The translations under genes were made by a program, and so were the position numbers. Of a stretch of DNA of 8,009 nt, positions 6,876 through 8,009 are shown piece after piece. The stretch's first letter is position 1, and every line of letters begins with the position of its first letter. This DNA comes from Ramlibacter sp. Lineage in GTDB: Bacteria; Pseudomonadota; Gammaproteobacteria; Burkholderiales; Burkholderiaceae_C. The stretch covers positions 1-8,009 of the forward strand of contig JANXVP010000309.1 in assembly GCA_025351615.1 (NCBI GenBank), given 5' to 3'. Under the pieces are notes generated by a model, which ran no database searches, had not been told where the DNA came from, and saw only the letters and a list, made by a program, of their open reading frames with translations.

Positions 6876-7970
6876 GTGCTTTTGTCTCAACAGGGAACCG
6901 CCCCTCCCGCCATCGTGGCGCTCGCAGACGGCACGGTCTTTATCGGCATTTCGATCGGAGCCACCGGTTCCGCCACCGGCGAAGTGGTGTTCAACACCGC
7001 GATCACCGGCTACCAGGAAATCCTCACCGACCCGAGCTACCGCCAGCAGATCGTGACCCTCACGTATCCGCACATCGGCAACTACGGTGTCAACGAGGAA
7101 GACGTCGAAGCCTCGAAAGTCCATGCCGCCGGGCTGATCATCCGCGACCTGCCGCTGATCGCTTCCAACTTCCGGTCGCACCTGACGCTGGCGCAGTACC
7201 TGCAGCGCGAAAATACGGTCGCCATCGCCGACATCGACACGCGCAAGCTCACCCGCCTGCTGCGCACCGGCGGCGCCCAGAACGGTGCCATCGTCGCGCT
7301 TGCTGCCGGCCAGGAGGTCACGTCGGCACTGGTCGACCAGGCCGTTGCCCAGGCGCGGCGCACGCCGTCGATGTGCGGCCTGGACCTGGCCAGGGATGTG
7401 TCGGTGCGCAAGCCGTACGACTGGACCCAGACCGAGTGGGCGCTGGGCGAGGGCTATGGCGAACTGCAGACCCCCCGGTACCACGTGGTCGCCTTCGACT
7501 ACGGCATCAAGAACAACATCCTGCAGATGCTGGCCGAGCGCGGCTGCCGCGTCACAGTGGTGCCGGCCCAGACTTCGGCAGCCGAGGTCAGGGCGCTGGA
7601 GCCCGATGGCGTGTTCCTGAGCAACGGCCCCGGCGATCCGCAGCCCTGCGACTATGCGATCGAGGCCACACGCGAGCTGGTCGACGCCGGTTACCCGACG
7701 TTCGGTATCTGCCTGGGACACCAGATCCTGGCATTGGCCTGCGGCGCCAGGACCTTCAAGATGAAGTTCGGCCACCATGGCGCCAACCATCCGGTGAAAG
7801 ACCTGGACACCAACCGCGTCAGCATCACCAGCCAGAACCATGGTTTCGCGGTGGACGAGACCAGCCTGCCGGCCAACCTGCGCGCCACCCATGTCTCGCT
7901 GTTCGACGGCACGCTGCAGGGGCTGGCCCGCACGACATCGGCTACTTGTTCGACCGGTTCACCGGCCTGA
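6876..7970 (+). CDS. carA: Carbamoyl-phosphate synthase small subunit, frameshifted near its C-terminus
   Basis: CarA hydrolyses glutamine and passes ammonia to CarB for carbamoyl phosphate, the precursor of arginine and pyrimidines. The N-terminal CarA domain ([46 protein letters not shown]) spans about residues 8-150. The class I glutamine amidotransferase domain follows, with [22 protein letters not shown], the nucleophile Cys279 in [10 protein letters not shown], and [12 protein letters not shown]. After [13 protein letters not shown] the frame reads [11 protein letters not shown] and stops at 7970, giving 364 residues. Family members continue with a QGHPEASPGPHD segment. Here [12 protein letters not shown] appears in another frame from 7925. 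About 55 bases are therefore missing, including the catalytic His and Glu of the triad (E. coli His353 and Glu355). As written, the protein should lack glutaminase activity. It could be a real mutation or a sequence or assembly error. GTG start with a good ribosome binding site. Confidence 0.92.
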   Translation: MLLSQQGTAPPAIVALADGTVFIGISIGATGSATGEVVFNTAITGYQEILTDPSYRQQIVTLTYPHIGNYGVNEEDVEASKVHAAGLIIRDLPLIASNFRSHLTLAQYLQRENTVAIADIDTRKLTRLLRTGGAQNGAIVALAAGQEVTSALVDQAVAQARRTPSMCGLDLARDVSVRKPYDWTQTEWALGEGYGELQTPRYHVVAFDYGIKNNILQMLAERGCRVTVVPAQTSAAEVRALEPDGVFLSNGPGDPQPCDYAIEATRELVDAGYPTFGICLGHQILALACGARTFKMKFGHHGANHPVKDLDTNRVSITSQNHGFAVDETSLPANLRATHVSLFDGTLQGLARTTSATCSTGSPA

Positions 7971-7999
7971 TGGACCGGGCCGCAGAAGAGAAGAAGTAA
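7925..7999 (+). pseudogene. carA: Out-of-frame 3' tail of carA
   Basis: In the frame one base behind the carA frame, bases 7925-7996 encode [24 protein letters not shown] and end at TAA 7997-7999. This matches the normal C-terminus of CarA (E. coli ends GPHDAAPLFDHFIEL...). The tail shows no further damage, so the deletion upstream is recent or artefactual. Its stop directly abuts the carB ATG (TAAATG), the arrangement expected of an intact carAB operon. Confidence 0.85.
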
Positions 8000-8009
8000 A
8001 TGCCGAAAC
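8000..8009 (+). CDS. carB: Start of carbamoyl-phosphate synthase large subunit (only first codons)
   Basis: ATG CCG AAA C follows the end of the carA tail without a gap and encodes Met-Pro-Lys, the usual CarB N-terminus (MPKRTD in many proteobacteria). The carA-carB order supports the call, but only three codons are visible. Confidence 0.7.

Noticed and set aside
6783..7892. Antisense open frame of about 370 codons opposite carA
   Set aside because: It shadows carA, whose protein is clearly recognisable; the antisense product resembles no family I know.
1..8009. Mobile elements, tRNA or rRNA genes, CRISPR arrays, defence or toxin-antitoxin genes
   Set aside because: None seen on either strand; the window is filled with core housekeeping genes in a conserved order.

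Overview
The window looks like a piece of a GC-rich betaproteobacterial chromosome, most likely order Burkholderiales. This rests on three things: high-GC codon use, the gene order bamA-ompH-lpxD-fabZ-lpxA-lpxB-rnhB-(SpoU methyltransferase), and protein details such as an LpxA carrying the Met 'ruler' residue linked to 10-carbon hydroxyacyl chains. That chain length is reported from Comamonadaceae- and Oxalobacteraceae-type lipid A. All genes are on the + strand. The assignment comes from recognising families, not from a database search.

Positions 1-5895, and probably to 6700, form one tightly packed envelope-biogenesis operon. The window opens inside bamA (the last 462 codons: end of POTRA4, POTRA5 and the whole barrel). 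It continues with the periplasmic chaperone ompH/skp, whose start overlaps the bamA stop by one base. Then come lpxD, fabZ, lpxA and lpxB, with gaps or overlaps between -4 and +16 bp. Together these supply outer-membrane protein assembly (BamA, Skp) and the early Raetz pathway of lipid A synthesis (LpxA, LpxD, LpxB). FabZ competes with LpxA and LpxD for hydroxyacyl-ACP. The operon ends with rnhB (RNase HII), which overlaps the end of lpxB, and a SpoU/TrmH-family RNA methyltransferase.

Positions 6701-6875 are the only real intergenic stretch. It holds a perfect TATAAT -10 box, a leader of roughly 115 nt with possible secondary structure, and a clear ribosome binding site for carA. The carAB operon for carbamoyl phosphate (arginine and pyrimidine supply) starts at 6876. 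Only the first ten bases of carB are in the window.

I found no new multi-gene system; the gene content is core housekeeping. Three points deserve a second look. (1) carA carries an apparent deletion of about 55 bp at a 9-bp repeat. It removes the glutaminase His and Glu and throws the C-terminus out of frame. (2) A dnaX-like slippery heptamer with an upstream Shine-Dalgarno-like GGAGG sits exactly at the lpxD/fabZ junction, where a -1 shift would fuse the two proteins. (3) LpxA residue Met169 predicts 3-hydroxydecanoyl lipid A.
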